Below, in pieces: positions 1 to 6,710 of a DNA stretch of 24,106 nucleotides. Location: contig JBNKWI010000052.1 of the NCBI GenBank assembly GCA_050299695.1, forward strand, positions 1 through 24,106. The letters run 5' to 3'. The first letter of the stretch is position 1. Every line of letters begins with the position of its first letter. The translations under genes and the position numbers were made by a program. The stretch is from Ovoidimarina sp050299695 (lineage in GTDB: Bacteria; Pseudomonadota; Alphaproteobacteria; Rhodobacterales; Rhodobacteraceae). Below the pieces are notes generated by a model. That model worked only from the letters and a program-made list of their open reading frames with translations. It ran no database searches and was not told where the DNA came from.

Positions 1-1
1 G

Positions 2-259
2 AAGCCCGAGCGCACGATCCGCCGCAAGGTGCAGGAGGTCCTGCTGGCGCTGTGGCTGGAGCACAAGTACTCGAAGGACGAGATACTCGAGATGTATCTC
101 AACCGCGTCTATCTCGGCGGCGGCGCGACCGGCGTCGAGGCGGCGGCGCGGACCTATTACGGCAAGTCGGCGCGCGACGTGACCCTGGCCGACGTGCTGG
201 AAGAGCTTGAACGCCGCGAGGGAGTTTCTGGGGTCGCCGAGAAGGCGTCGCGCGGCTGA
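2..259 (+). pseudogene. Truncated penicillin-binding protein 1A transglycosylase fragment (5' end outside window)
   Basis: The reading frame enters from the left edge and encodes a typical glycosyltransferase family 51 segment: the run ending in EMYLNRVYLGGGATGVEAAA and then TYYGKSARDVTLA matches class A PBPs, which polymerise lipid II glycan strands at the periplasmic face of the inner membrane. In intact PBP1A the next residues are of the type EAAMLAGLLKAPS, followed by a long transpeptidase domain. Here the frame instead reads DVLEELERREGVSGVAEKASRG and stops at 257-259. No PBP continuation was found in the other plus frames after about position 195. The gene therefore lost the end of its transglycosylase domain and all of its transpeptidase domain, probably by a deletion or rearrangement near 190-205. 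The upstream part is not visible, so a short functional product cannot be excluded, but a broken gene is more likely. Confidence 0.7.
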
Positions 260-278
260 TTTTTCACGGATTTCCGAC

Positions 279-310
279 AAAAAACGCGCCCGAAGCGAAG
301 CCCGGGCGCG
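279..310 (-). terminator. Rho-independent terminator, minus strand
   Basis: An 8-bp GC stem (285-292 pairing with 303-310, loop of 10 bases) is followed on the minus strand by six T residues (279-284). This is the classical intrinsic terminator layout for leftward transcription. The nearest leftward gene is rlmB, whose stop codon lies about 210 bases away, so it probably ends the rlmB transcript. Confidence 0.7.
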
Positions 311-375
311 AGTCACGGAACGAGGGACAGTGAAGTGGGATACGCAAGTTCCGAATGCGCATCCACGAGGTACAT

Positions 376-396
376 CTAGGCGTTCGGAACGCCTAG
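376..396. repeat. Perfect 10-bp inverted repeat with 1-base centre
   Basis: The arm CTAGGCGTTC (376-385) is followed by one G and its exact reverse complement GAACGCCTAG (387-396). No T-tract follows it on either strand in the terminator orientation, so it looks more like an operator or cruciform than a terminator. It lies between the broken PBP gene and rlmB. Confidence 0.7.
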
Positions 397-418
397 AAAA
401 GAGCTTCTTTCGAATTCG

Positions 419-444
419 TGAACGGCTGGTAAACGCGCCGTTCA
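419..444. repeat. 8-bp inverted repeat with 10-base loop
   Basis: TGAACGGC (419-426) and GCCGTTCA (437-444) are perfect reverse complements around a 10-base loop. It lies 22 bases from the preceding palindrome. Just to its left is the palindrome CGAATTCG (411-418). No convincing T-tract follows. Confidence 0.6.
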
Positions 445-463
445 TCTTGTTGAAACGGCGGAG

Positions 464-472
464 TTATCCACA
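464..472 (+). promoter_or_regulatory. Single perfect DnaA-box 9-mer
   Basis: TTATCCACA matches the DnaA box consensus TTWTNCACA exactly. It is isolated: no cluster of boxes and no AT-rich unwinding region is near it. It could titrate DnaA or be a chance occurrence in the gap downstream of rlmB. Confidence 0.4.
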
Positions 473-521
473 GGTCTCTCCACCGGGAACGCCCGAAGCC
501 GCGTCGATAGGTGCAAACTCG

Positions 522-1298
522 TCAGCGCCGCCCGGCCGCGTAGAGCGCCACAGCCGCGGCGTTCGAGACGTTGAGCGAGCCGAATCCGCCCGCGGGGTCG
601 ATCCGCACCAACCGGTCGCAGGTGGTTCGCGTCTTGTCCCGGAGCCCCGGCCCCTCCGCGCCGAGCACCAGGGCGAGCGGCCCGAGCCCGGCCGCCGTGA
701 GGCCCTGCTCCAGCGTCTCCTCCGCCTCCCCGGCAAGACCGAGGAGCCTGAATCCCATGCCCCTCAACTCTTCCATCGCCCGGGAGAGATTCGCGACCCG
801 GAGATAGGGCTGGCGCTCCAACGCGCCCGAGGCGGATTTCGCCAGCGCCCCGGTCTCCGGCGCCGAATGGCGCGCGGGGGCGACGAGCGCGGCGGCGCCG
901 AACACCTCGGCCGAGCGCAGGATCGCGCCCACGTTATGCGGGTCCGTCACCCGGTCGAGACAGACCACCAGCGGTGCCGCGCGCTCGCGCATCACAACTT
1001 CCTGCAGCGGCCCCCAGGCGAGCGGCTTCACCTCGAGCGCGGCGCCTTGATGCACCGAACCCGGATCGAGCGGCACCGGAAATCTGCGCGGATCGGCGAT
1101 TTCGGGCGCGATCCCGGCCGCCCCCACCACCTCGCCCAGCCGGTCGAGCGCGTTCTGAGTGACTACCAGGCGGAGCTTCTCGCGCCGCGGATTGGCCAGC
1201 GCATCGCGCACCGCGTGGAGCCCGAACAGCCACACCGTCTCGGCCGCCGCCTTGCGCCGCCCCTGCTCCTTTTCGATCACCCATTTCGGCTTTTTCAT
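522..1298 (-). CDS. rlmB: 23S rRNA (guanosine-2'-O-)-methyltransferase RlmB family (SpoU/TrmH)
   Basis: The 258-aa product is a SPOUT-fold RNA 2'-O-ribose methyltransferase. The N-terminal substrate-binding domain (FGLHAVRDAL, residues 25-34) is followed by the three SpoU motifs: motif 1 at 115-135 (DRVTDPHNVGAILRSAE, with the Asn and Arg of the active site), motif 2 at 210-219 (LVLGAEGPGL) and motif 3 at 238-253 (GFGSLNVSNAAAVALY). RlmB methylates G2251 in the peptidyl-transferase P loop of 23S rRNA, using SAM in the trefoil knot. The start MKKPKW was chosen because GGAG lies at a normal distance upstream and the frame further upstream has no family similarity. The gene is divergent from tRNA-Tyr. 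Related TrmH-type enzymes acting on tRNA cannot be fully excluded, but the length and N-terminal domain favour RlmB. Confidence 0.92.
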   Translation of the reverse strand: MKKPKWVIEKEQGRRKAAAETVWLFGLHAVRDALANPRREKLRLVVTQNALDRLGEVVGAAGIAPEIADPRRFPVPLDPGSVHQGAALEVKPLAWGPLQEVVMRERAAPLVVCLDRVTDPHNVGAILRSAEVFGAAALVAPARHSAPETGALAKSASGALERQPYLRVANLSRAMEELRGMGFRLLGLAGEAEETLEQGLTAAGLGPLALVLGAEGPGLRDKTRTTCDRLVRIDPAGGFGSLNVSNAAAVALYAAGRR

Positions 1299-1371
1299 CG
1301 ACCCGCTCCGTTCCGCGCGGCACCTTGCGCAGGGCGCCCTATCCTCCGCAAGCCGAAAGCGGAATTTGCAG

Positions 1372-1400
1372 TTGACGGGCATTCGGGCGACGTCTATCCA
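1372..1400 (+). promoter_or_regulatory. Sigma-70-type promoter of tRNA-Tyr
   Basis: TTGACG (1372-1377) and TATCCA (1395-1400) are separated by exactly 17 bases. The -10 box ends 10 bases before the mature 5' end of tRNA-Tyr, which would give a very short leader. The match and placement are good for a stable-RNA promoter. Confidence 0.65.
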
Positions 1401-1410
1401 GCGCCTCCGT

Positions 1411-1494
1411 GGGCGACAGGCCGCAAGGTGTGGCAGGGGACTGTAACTCCCTCGAGGCGACTCACGCCTGGTTCGATTCCAGGGTCGCCCACCA
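1411..1494 (+). tRNA. tRNA-Tyr (anticodon GTA)
   Basis: The gene folds as a class II tRNA. The acceptor stem GGGCGAC/GTCGCCC (1411-1417 with 1484-1490) is perfect. The anticodon loop CTGTAAC at 1441-1447 has GTA at 1443-1445, so it reads UAU/UAC. The variable arm has a GAG/CTC stem, the T arm CCTGG-TTCGATT-CCAGG is at 1467-1483, and CCA is encoded at 1492-1494. Position 8, between acceptor and D stem, is A rather than the nearly universal T. It diverges from rlmB and converges on the DUF2059 gene. Confidence 0.94.
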
Positions 1495-1521
1495 ACTTTC
1501 CGAACGCGCAAGCGGCGGGGA

Positions 1522-2343
1522 TCAGATATCCTCGCCGGCCATGAAACCGGCCGCCGAGACGCCGAGCGCGCGGCTGATCGCGACGTACATCTCGTCGAAC
1601 CCCTCGAAGAGCGCGCGGTTGAGCGCCTGCCCGGCCGGGGTCTCGCTGATCGCGATATAGGCCTCGAGATCCGCGTCGGCGAGCGGCTGGTAGGCCATCG
1701 CCAGATAGGAATGCACCCAGAGATCGGTCTCGGACCGGATCTCGTCTTCCTGCGCCCAGACATCTGCCACGACGTCGCTGTCGGTCAGCGAACCGTCGAA
1801 GGCGCCACCCGCCATCAGGCCCTGGTAGAAGGCGTAGTTCGAGTTCATCGCGCCCATGACGTTCGAATCCACGAGATCGTTCACCTCGACGAAGCGCTCG
1901 ATCAGGCCGAGCGCGTCGGGATCCTCGGCGCGGATCTCGAGAAAGCGTTGTCGGGCGGCCTCCTCGATGTCGGAATCCATCAGCGCGGCGCGCGCGCTCA
2001 CCTCGTAGGCGATGATTTCGCGGCCGCGCTCCGAGGAGAAGAATGCGAGGAGGTCGCCGATCTCGGTCTCGGCCAGCCCGTCGACCATCGCGTTCACCAC
2101 GGTCGCCTGCATCATCGCCGGGTCGTAGATCGTGTCGACGCTGGCGCGCCAGGCCGGACCGCCCTTGCCCGGGAACATCTGGTCTTCCATCCCGGCGCCG
2201 TAGTCGAGCCCTTCGGCGCGCATCACTTCGATTATCTGCGGCAGCCCCAGCGCGGCGGCCAGCGCCTCGGTCTCCTCACGGGTTGCGGCACCGGCCGGCT
2301 GGACGGCAAGGCCGAGGATGGTGGCCAGGAAAAGCGGGCGCAT
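1522..2343 (-). CDS. Secreted DUF2059 domain protein
   Basis: The 273-aa protein starts with a clear signal peptide (MRPLFLATILGLAVQPAGAA, Ala-X-Ala type cleavage near residue 19-20), so it should be periplasmic. The mature part is helical and acidic. The segment around residues 85-115 (MVDGLAETEIGDLLAFFSSE followed by GREI) matches the DUF2059 pattern of a helical pair with a phenylalanine-rich turn before G-x-x-(I/L), and a second such motif occurs near the C terminus (ISETPAGQALNRALFEG). The biochemical role of DUF2059 proteins is unknown. The ATG at 2343 has a strong AAGGAAG ribosome-binding site and gives the signal peptide. The longer frame runs through tRNA-Ser and is not real. It appears to be a single-gene unit, convergent with tRNA-Tyr. 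Confidence 0.85.
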   Translation of the reverse strand: MRPLFLATILGLAVQPAGAATREETEALAAALGLPQIIEVMRAEGLDYGAGMEDQMFPGKGGPAWRASVDTIYDPAMMQATVVNAMVDGLAETEIGDLLAFFSSERGREIIAYEVSARAALMDSDIEEAARQRFLEIRAEDPDALGLIERFVEVNDLVDSNVMGAMNSNYAFYQGLMAGGAFDGSLTDSDVVADVWAQEDEIRSETDLWVHSYLAMAYQPLADADLEAYIAISETPAGQALNRALFEGFDEMYVAISRALGVSAAGFMAGEDI

Positions 2344-2371
2344 CAAACTTCCTTCGTGTCGTATCTGACCG

Positions 2372-2400
2372 AATCTACCCTTCCCTAGCTCGGTTTCCAA
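2372..2400 (-). promoter_or_regulatory. Putative promoter of the DUF2059 gene
   Basis: On the minus strand TTGGAA (2400-2395) and TAGATT (2377-2372) are 17 bases apart and lie about 30 bases upstream of the start codon. Each box matches the sigma-70 consensus at four of six positions. Confidence 0.5.
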
Positions 2401-2440
2401 GGGCCGCGGCGTGCGGCCGGACCGGGCACGACGAAAGTGG

Positions 2441-2469
2441 TTGCAAGGGATGCGCCGATCCCCTACATC
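2441..2469 (+). promoter_or_regulatory. Putative promoter of tRNA-Ser
   Basis: TTGCAA (2441-2446) and TACATC (2464-2469) are 17 bases apart, ending 17 bases before the tRNA. The -10 match is modest, but the position suits a stable-RNA gene. Confidence 0.4.
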
Positions 2470-2485
2470 GCGCCCGACCCTTCGC

Positions 2486-2575
2486 GGAGAGGTGCCGGAG
2501 TGGTCGAACGGGGCGGTCTCGAAAACCGTTGTGGGCGCAAGTCCACCCAGGGTTCGAATCCCTGTCTCTCCGCCA
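2486..2575 (+). tRNA. tRNA-Ser (anticodon CGA)
   Basis: A 90-base class II tRNA. The acceptor stem GGAGAGG (2486-2492) pairs with TCTCTCC (2565-2571), with one G-T pair. The anticodon loop CTCGAAA carries CGA at 2520-2522, reading UCG. The long variable arm (GTGGGC...GTCCAC) is typical of serine tRNA. The T loop TTCGAAT is standard, and the discriminator G73 and encoded CCA end at 2575. The gene lies divergent from the DUF2059 gene. Confidence 0.96.
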
Positions 2576-2666
2576 CTTTCCTTCGGTCGCATTCCGTGCA
2601 GCGGGGCCGTTGACGGCTTACGCGCCGCGCATGTTTCGCGTGTCGAGATTGGCGACGGCCGAGACG

Positions 2667-3578
2667 CTAGTCGGCGTTGTGCATGGCCGCCAGGCGCAGC
2701 TCCTCGCGCTCCGCGTCGAGGTCGCTCTCAGTCAGCCCCTGTGCCTCGAGATAATCGAGGATCTCGTGGGACTGGGCATAGAGGCCCGCCGCGGGATAGT
2801 CGCGCAGCGCGAGCGTCGTGTAGCGCCAGACGTCCTGACGCGAAAACCGCATGTCGAGCCCGGCCGAGACCAGCGCCACCAGCGCCAGTGCACCGATGAA
2901 GATCCCCGTGTCTCGGCGCCGGTAGACCGTGGCGAAGAGATCGGCCGACCAGCCCAGGATCGCGAGGCTAAGGAGCAACTCGGCCACTTCGTCGCCCTTC
3001 GGCATCGGCCGCAGGATGAGCACGGCGCTCGCAATGACGAACACCATCCAAAGCGGCCGCGACGGGACGGGCCCCAAATTGGCGAGCGGCCCCAGGAGCC
3101 GCGGAAACAGCGCCGCTAGGGCCAGGACGAGCATCCCGATCCCGGCGATCATGTGAAAGGGCGTGTATTGCAGGGCGCCGATATTGTGGATCGTCGTTTC
3201 CCCCTGGTGGTTGATTTCCATGAGGAATTCCGGGGTCCGAACGTGCAGGATCCGCTGCCCCCACGACACTTCCTCGCCGCCGATCAAGTAGCAGATCGCT
3301 GCAAGGACAAAGCCGCTGACCCGGATCATTCCCCGGCTTTTCAGCGCGCCGAAGAAGAACAGCACCGACGACGCGGCATAGGCGGCGGCCGTTGCGTACT
3401 CGCCGAAACGGTCTTCGCCGACGACATGAATGTACTGAACCGGGAAGTCGATCATGACCACATACGCCGCCCCGAGAGCGGCCATAAGCGCCAGAACGTG
3501 GACCCACGACGGGGTCAGATCGCGCACACAGACCCCAGGAAACCGAACCGACACCGCAGCACCCCGAAACCATCCCAC
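2667..3578 (-). CDS. Seven-helix membrane protein of unknown function
   Basis: The protein (303 aa with the GTG at 3578) has about seven hydrophobic segments: near residues 29-45, 64-80, 86-100, 143-162, 176-191, 197-215 and 227-243. Between helices 3 and 4 is a polar loop with GEEVSWGQRIL and then NHQGETTIHN. I recall this motif pair from uncharacterised bacterial inner-membrane proteins, but I know of no established function. The conserved Glu, Trp, Gln, Arg, His and Asn residues suggest a membrane-embedded or periplasmic active or binding site; that is inference. The C terminus is soluble and charged. The start is uncertain: a GTG at 3527 (VRDLTPSWV) would remove an N terminus that looks untranslated. 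The gene stands alone, downstream of an intergenic stretch with several inverted repeats. Confidence 0.75.
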   Translation of the reverse strand: MGWFRGAAVSVRFPGVCVRDLTPSWVHVLALMAALGAAYVVMIDFPVQYIHVVGEDRFGEYATAAAYAASSVLFFFGALKSRGMIRVSGFVLAAICYLIGGEEVSWGQRILHVRTPEFLMEINHQGETTIHNIGALQYTPFHMIAGIGMLVLALAALFPRLLGPLANLGPVPSRPLWMVFVIASAVLILRPMPKGDEVAELLLSLAILGWSADLFATVYRRRDTGIFIGALALVALVSAGLDMRFSRQDVWRYTTLALRDYPAAGLYAQSHEILDYLEAQGLTESDLDAEREELRLAAMHNAD

Positions 3579-3580
3579 AC

Positions 3581-3594
3581 GTCATGAAAATGAC
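3581..3594. repeat. Small dyad GTCAT-N4-ATGAC
   Basis: GTCAT (3581-3585) and ATGAC (3590-3594) form a perfect 5-bp dyad immediately upstream of the possible start of the membrane protein gene, in the expected core promoter zone. It could be an operator; it could also be chance. Confidence 0.35.
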
Positions 3595-3600
3595 ATGGAA

Positions 3601-3675
3601 CCGTCACAATCGTCAAGAAACCCCGTCGAACCCAGGGTCGAAACGGGCGCGGTTTCGGTTCAATATTTGTGACGG
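3601..3675. repeat. 9-bp inverted repeat with 57-base spacer upstream of the membrane protein gene
   Basis: CCGTCACAA (3601-3609) recurs as its exact reverse complement TTGTGACGG (3667-3675). On the minus strand a TTGACG box (3616-3611) lies next to the proximal copy, so the pair could be two operator sites flanking a promoter, able to loop. Confidence 0.45.
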
Positions 3676-3690
3676 AATCTCACTGTCGTT

Positions 3691-3734
3691 GAAAGCGAAA
3701 CCCGTGCCGCCCAATTGTGGCAGACGGCACGGGT
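3691..3734 (-). terminator. Probable intrinsic terminator of the EF-G paralogue
   Basis: A perfect 10-bp stem (3700-3709 with 3725-3734) begins 17 bases past the stop codon of the leftward EF-G-like gene. On the minus strand it is followed by a broken T-tract (TTTCGCTTTC). Stem strength and position support a terminator; the interrupted T run lowers the confidence. Confidence 0.6.
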
Positions 3735-3751
3735 GGGCCAGGTTCTTCGCG

Positions 3752-5686
3752 TCACCCCACCGCCGCGGCGCTCTCCTCGGCGCGGAGAATGTCCTTGCTG
3801 CCGGCCTCCTCGAAATGGTCGAACTCAGCCGAAAGCCAGGCTGTGCCTCGCGTGCCGCCACCGAGCGCGCGGAGGAGCTCATCAAGGGCCGCCGCAGGGA
3901 TCAGCGCGGAGAACACATCCCAGCCCGCCGCGGTCGGATGGGCCTCGAAACCGAGGACCTGACCGCGATGGCCGCTCACCGTGGGCACCAGCCCACCGGC
4001 GAAGAGCGAGGGCACGTGGATCTCGATCTTGAGAATTGGCTGGAGCACGATGGTGCCGATCTGCTGCAGCGCCTCCTTCACCGCGTTCCGGCCGGCGGTG
4101 CGGAACGCGTAGTCGGACGAATCGACCGCGTGGTGCTTCCCGTCCTTCAGCGTCACGCAGACATCGACCACCGGGAAACCGTTCGGCCCCTCCGCCAGGC
4201 CGTCCACCGCCCCGGCTTCGACCGAGGGGATGTAGTTCCGGGGCACTGCACCGCCCTTGACCACTTCCTCGAAGCGGAACCCGGCGCCGCGCGGTTCGGG
4301 GCCGAGCGAGATCACCACGTCGGCGAACTGCCCTGCCCCGCCCGATTGTTTGCGGTGGCGGTGGTGGTGGTCGATCGACCGGGTGACGGTCTCGCGGAAG
4401 GCGGGCGGCACCGGGGCCTGGGTCGTCTCGATGCCGAAATCATCGGTGAGGCGCTGGACCACCTGCCGGGCGTGGAGCGGCCCTTGGGCGGCCAGGATCG
4501 CGTTGCCGCTGGTCTCGTCCTGTTCGACGGTGAGGCCGTGGTCGATGCCCTGGAGCTTGCCGAGCGCGGTGGAGAGCCGCACGTCGTCGCGGTCGTTCGC
4601 GGCGCGGATGATCTGCCGCACCATCGGCGGGCGCGCCGCGGTCCAAGGCGGGAGCTCTGCGGAGCCGGTCGCGGTCCAGGCACGGGCGGGCATCAGGTGA
4701 TCGGATTTCGCAGCGAGGCCGACACTGCCCGGCTCCACGGATTTCACTGGGGTTTTGCCGTCGATGCCGGTCAGCGCGCCGAGGGTTTCTCCGCCCAGCG
4801 GTGTGGCGGTGGAGAGCCCGGCGCCGAGGGCGCGGAGGAGGACCACCTTGCCGAGATGCTTGCGGATGTCGGCGGGGCCGGAGATGGCGAGGGTTCCGGG
4901 ATCGGCGCCGAGCCGTTCGGCGAGCGTGTCGGCGCCCGGAGCCTCGTGGCGGAGAGATTTCATCAGCCGGGTAACGCCGTTGCCATGGCTGGCCGCACCG
5001 AGGAAGGCGGAGACGAGGTCGGAATGCTGGAGCACCTTGGCCGCGACCACGAAGATTTCGTCGGTCATCGGCGTCTGGTCCTCGATCAGTTGCTCGAGCA
5101 GGTGATCGTCGAAATCCGCCAAGGATTCCAATAGCTCCGACCGCGCCTCCCGCTCCCGCCCCGCCATCTCCGCCGGCAGCTCAATCAGCGCGGAGGGCGC
5201 GGCTTCGCGGTATTGCCAGGCGCGTTCGGAGATGAGGTCTACGGCGCCGGTGATGGTGGTGCCGTCGCGGATCGGGACCTGGCGGAGGACGATGTGGTGG
5301 CTGCAATAGGCCTGGAGTGCGGCAACGATGTCACGCACCCGGCCGGTCATGGCGTCGACGCGGTTAATGAAGAGGTCGCAGGGGATGCCCGCCTCCTCGA
5401 TCAGCCGGAGATAGGGCGCGGCAAGCACCGCGGCGTCCTCGTCGGCGGGCACGCAGATCACGGCGGCGTCGCTCATGGCGAGCGCAGGGCCCGCGAGCGC
5501 CAGCGTGTCGGCGCCGCCCGGCACTTCGAGCGCCGTCCACTCCTCGCCCAGATAGGTGAAACTCCGGACCCCGACGCCGCCGACCTGGGCACTCGCCCCG
5601 CTCCCGGGACCGTCGAGGCCCGCCAATGCTTCTACCAGGGTCGTCTTTCCGGACCCCGACGGTCCCAGAACGGTGAAAACTCTCAT
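3752..5686 (-). CDS. EF-G-like translation factor paralogue with degenerate G domain
   Basis: The 644-aa protein is about 50 residues shorter than canonical EF-G. Domain IV (HRHRKQSGGAGQF at 442-454; PVVDVCVTLKDGKHHAVDSS at 505-524) and domain V (PILKIEIHVPSLFAGG at 550-565) are well preserved. The G domain keeps a Walker A motif GPSGSGKT (8-15) and an NKxD equivalent NRVD (108-111). However, only about 38 residues separate the P loop from the switch II motif, so switch I with its conserved Thr is missing. The DTPGH motif reads EVPGG (54-58), lacking both the Mg-binding Asp and the catalytic His. A main translocase role is therefore unlikely; a ribosome-associated or regulatory role is possible. 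The ATG at 5686 has GGGAGGA upstream. Similar shortened paralogues are, from memory, annotated simply as EF-G in Rhodobacterales. Confidence 0.85.
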   Translation of the reverse strand: MRVFTVLGPSGSGKTTLVEALAGLDGPGSGASAQVGGVGVRSFTYLGEEWTALEVPGGADTLALAGPALAMSDAAVICVPADEDAAVLAAPYLRLIEEAGIPCDLFINRVDAMTGRVRDIVAALQAYCSHHIVLRQVPIRDGTTITGAVDLISERAWQYREAAPSALIELPAEMAGREREARSELLESLADFDDHLLEQLIEDQTPMTDEIFVVAAKVLQHSDLVSAFLGAASHGNGVTRLMKSLRHEAPGADTLAERLGADPGTLAISGPADIRKHLGKVVLLRALGAGLSTATPLGGETLGALTGIDGKTPVKSVEPGSVGLAAKSDHLMPARAWTATGSAELPPWTAARPPMVRQIIRAANDRDDVRLSTALGKLQGIDHGLTVEQDETSGNAILAAQGPLHARQVVQRLTDDFGIETTQAPVPPAFRETVTRSIDHHHRHRKQSGGAGQFADVVISLGPEPRGAGFRFEEVVKGGAVPRNYIPSVEAGAVDGLAEGPNGFPVVDVCVTLKDGKHHAVDSSDYAFRTAGRNAVKEALQQIGTIVLQPILKIEIHVPSLFAGGLVPTVSGHRGQVLGFEAHPTAAGWDVFSALIPAAALDELLRALGGGTRGTAWLSAEFDHFEEAGSKDILRAEESAAAVG

Positions 5687-5958
5687 GGCTGGTCCTCCCA
5701 TCGCCGCGCGCTGATGCCGCTGCCCGATGCAAGGTCTCGCCAGACCGCCTCCTCCCCCCGGGGAGGCGCAGGCCTGCATGTCCTCTGCCCGACCGGGCGT
5801 TCCGGCTTCTAGAGCCCCAGATCCGTCGCCCTCAGGCCGGTCCGGACGCGCCGTGGTCCTCCCCACTGTTTCAGGCAGGAGTCCGCTGCGTCAAGCCGCC
5901 AGATCCGGGGCGCGCGAGATAGTGCCGCGAATTGTCCGGTTCCGGCGCGCGCCCGACA

Positions 5959-6669
5959 TCAAGACGGGCCGCGAAAGCCCCGCGCCACAACGAATTTCTC
6001 GGAACTGTCGGCACGCGACGCGGGCGGCTTTACATTGGCGACGCTCTCGAAGCGCTGCTTGAGCAAGGTCTGGAGGCTGGCCTCGGCGCCGCCCGCCAGC
6101 ACCTTGGCGACGAAGGTGCCGCCGGGTTCGAGCACGTCGAAGGCCAGTTCCGCCGCCGCCTCGCACAAGGCGACGATGCGCAGGTGGTCAGTCTGCTTGT
6201 GGCCGGAGGAGGCCGCGGCCATGTCGGACATCACCACGTCGGCGGGCCCGCCGAGCCAGCCTTTGACCAGATCGTCGGCGCCTTCGGCGAGGAAATCGAG
6301 CTGGTGGATTTCGGCGCCGGCGATGGGCTCGACCTCCTGGAGATCGACACCGAGCACGCGGCCGACCGCCTTGCCGGATTTCTCGCCGAGCGCGTTCACG
6401 CGGCTGACCGCGACCTGGCACCAGCCGCCGGGGGCGCAGCCGAGATCGACCACCCGCGCGCCGGGCACAAGGAAGCGGAACTTGTCGTCGAGCTCGAGAA
6501 TCTTGTAGGCCGCCCTGCCCCGGTAGCCGTCGGCCTTGGCGCGCTTGACGTAGGGATCGTTCAGCTGCCGCTCGAGCCATCGGGTTGACGAGAGCTTGCG
6601 CCCCCGCGCGGACTTGACCTTAACCTTCAGATCGCGCTGGCCGCGGCCGCTCGTTGGTTTTTTTACCAT
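5959..6669 (-). CDS. rlmE: 23S rRNA (uridine-2'-O-)-methyltransferase RlmE (FtsJ/RrmJ)
   Basis: The 236-aa protein methylates the 2'-OH of U2552 in the A loop of 23S rRNA during late 50S assembly. It has a basic N-terminal extension, the SAM-binding motif VVDLGCAPGGW (73-83) and the complete catalytic tetrad of this Rossmann-fold family: Lys56 (RAAYKILEL), Asp149 (MSDMA), Lys189 (FVAKVLAGG) and Glu224 (SSEKFVVARGF). The start MVKKPTSGRGQ agrees with the usual N terminus, although the ribosome-binding site is weak. It is transcribed alone, leftward. Its upstream region carries a phased 22-bp tandem repeat that may hold regulatory sites. Confidence 0.95.
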   Translation of the reverse strand: MVKKPTSGRGQRDLKVKVKSARGRKLSSTRWLERQLNDPYVKRAKADGYRGRAAYKILELDDKFRFLVPGARVVDLGCAPGGWCQVAVSRVNALGEKSGKAVGRVLGVDLQEVEPIAGAEIHQLDFLAEGADDLVKGWLGGPADVVMSDMAAASSGHKQTDHLRIVALCEAAAELAFDVLEPGGTFVAKVLAGGAEASLQTLLKQRFESVANVKPPASRADSSEKFVVARGFRGPS

Positions 6670-6710
6670 GGAGGTTGCCTACTCCGAGCGGCGCGCCGCG
6701 GCAAGAATCC

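Noticed and set aside
464..472. Replication origin at the perfect DnaA box
   Set aside because: There is only one box, no AT-rich unwinding element, and no dnaA, parAB or hemE-type neighbours.
207..1544. Long plus-strand open frame of 445 codons
   Set aside because: It is antisense to rlmB, runs through tRNA-Tyr and is rich in Arg/Pro/Ala without any domain; it is a GC-rich shadow.
1411..2575. tRNA-Tyr or tRNA-Ser as an integration site for a genomic island
   Set aside because: No integrase gene and no second copy of either tRNA 3' end was seen in the window.
2344..2592. N-terminal extension of the DUF2059 gene through tRNA-Ser
   Set aside because: The sequence GGETGIRTLG is the typical antisense translation of a serine tRNA; the signal peptide and ribosome-binding site fix the start at 2343.
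3584..5134. 516-codon plus-strand open frame
   Set aside because: It is the antisense shadow of the EF-G-like gene, which has clear domain motifs.
5751..5766. CCTCCCC/GGGGAGG inverted repeat in the gap between the EF-G-like gene and rlmE
   Set aside because: The loop would be only two bases, and the base composition makes such short GC repeats likely by chance; the 272-base gap otherwise shows no gene.
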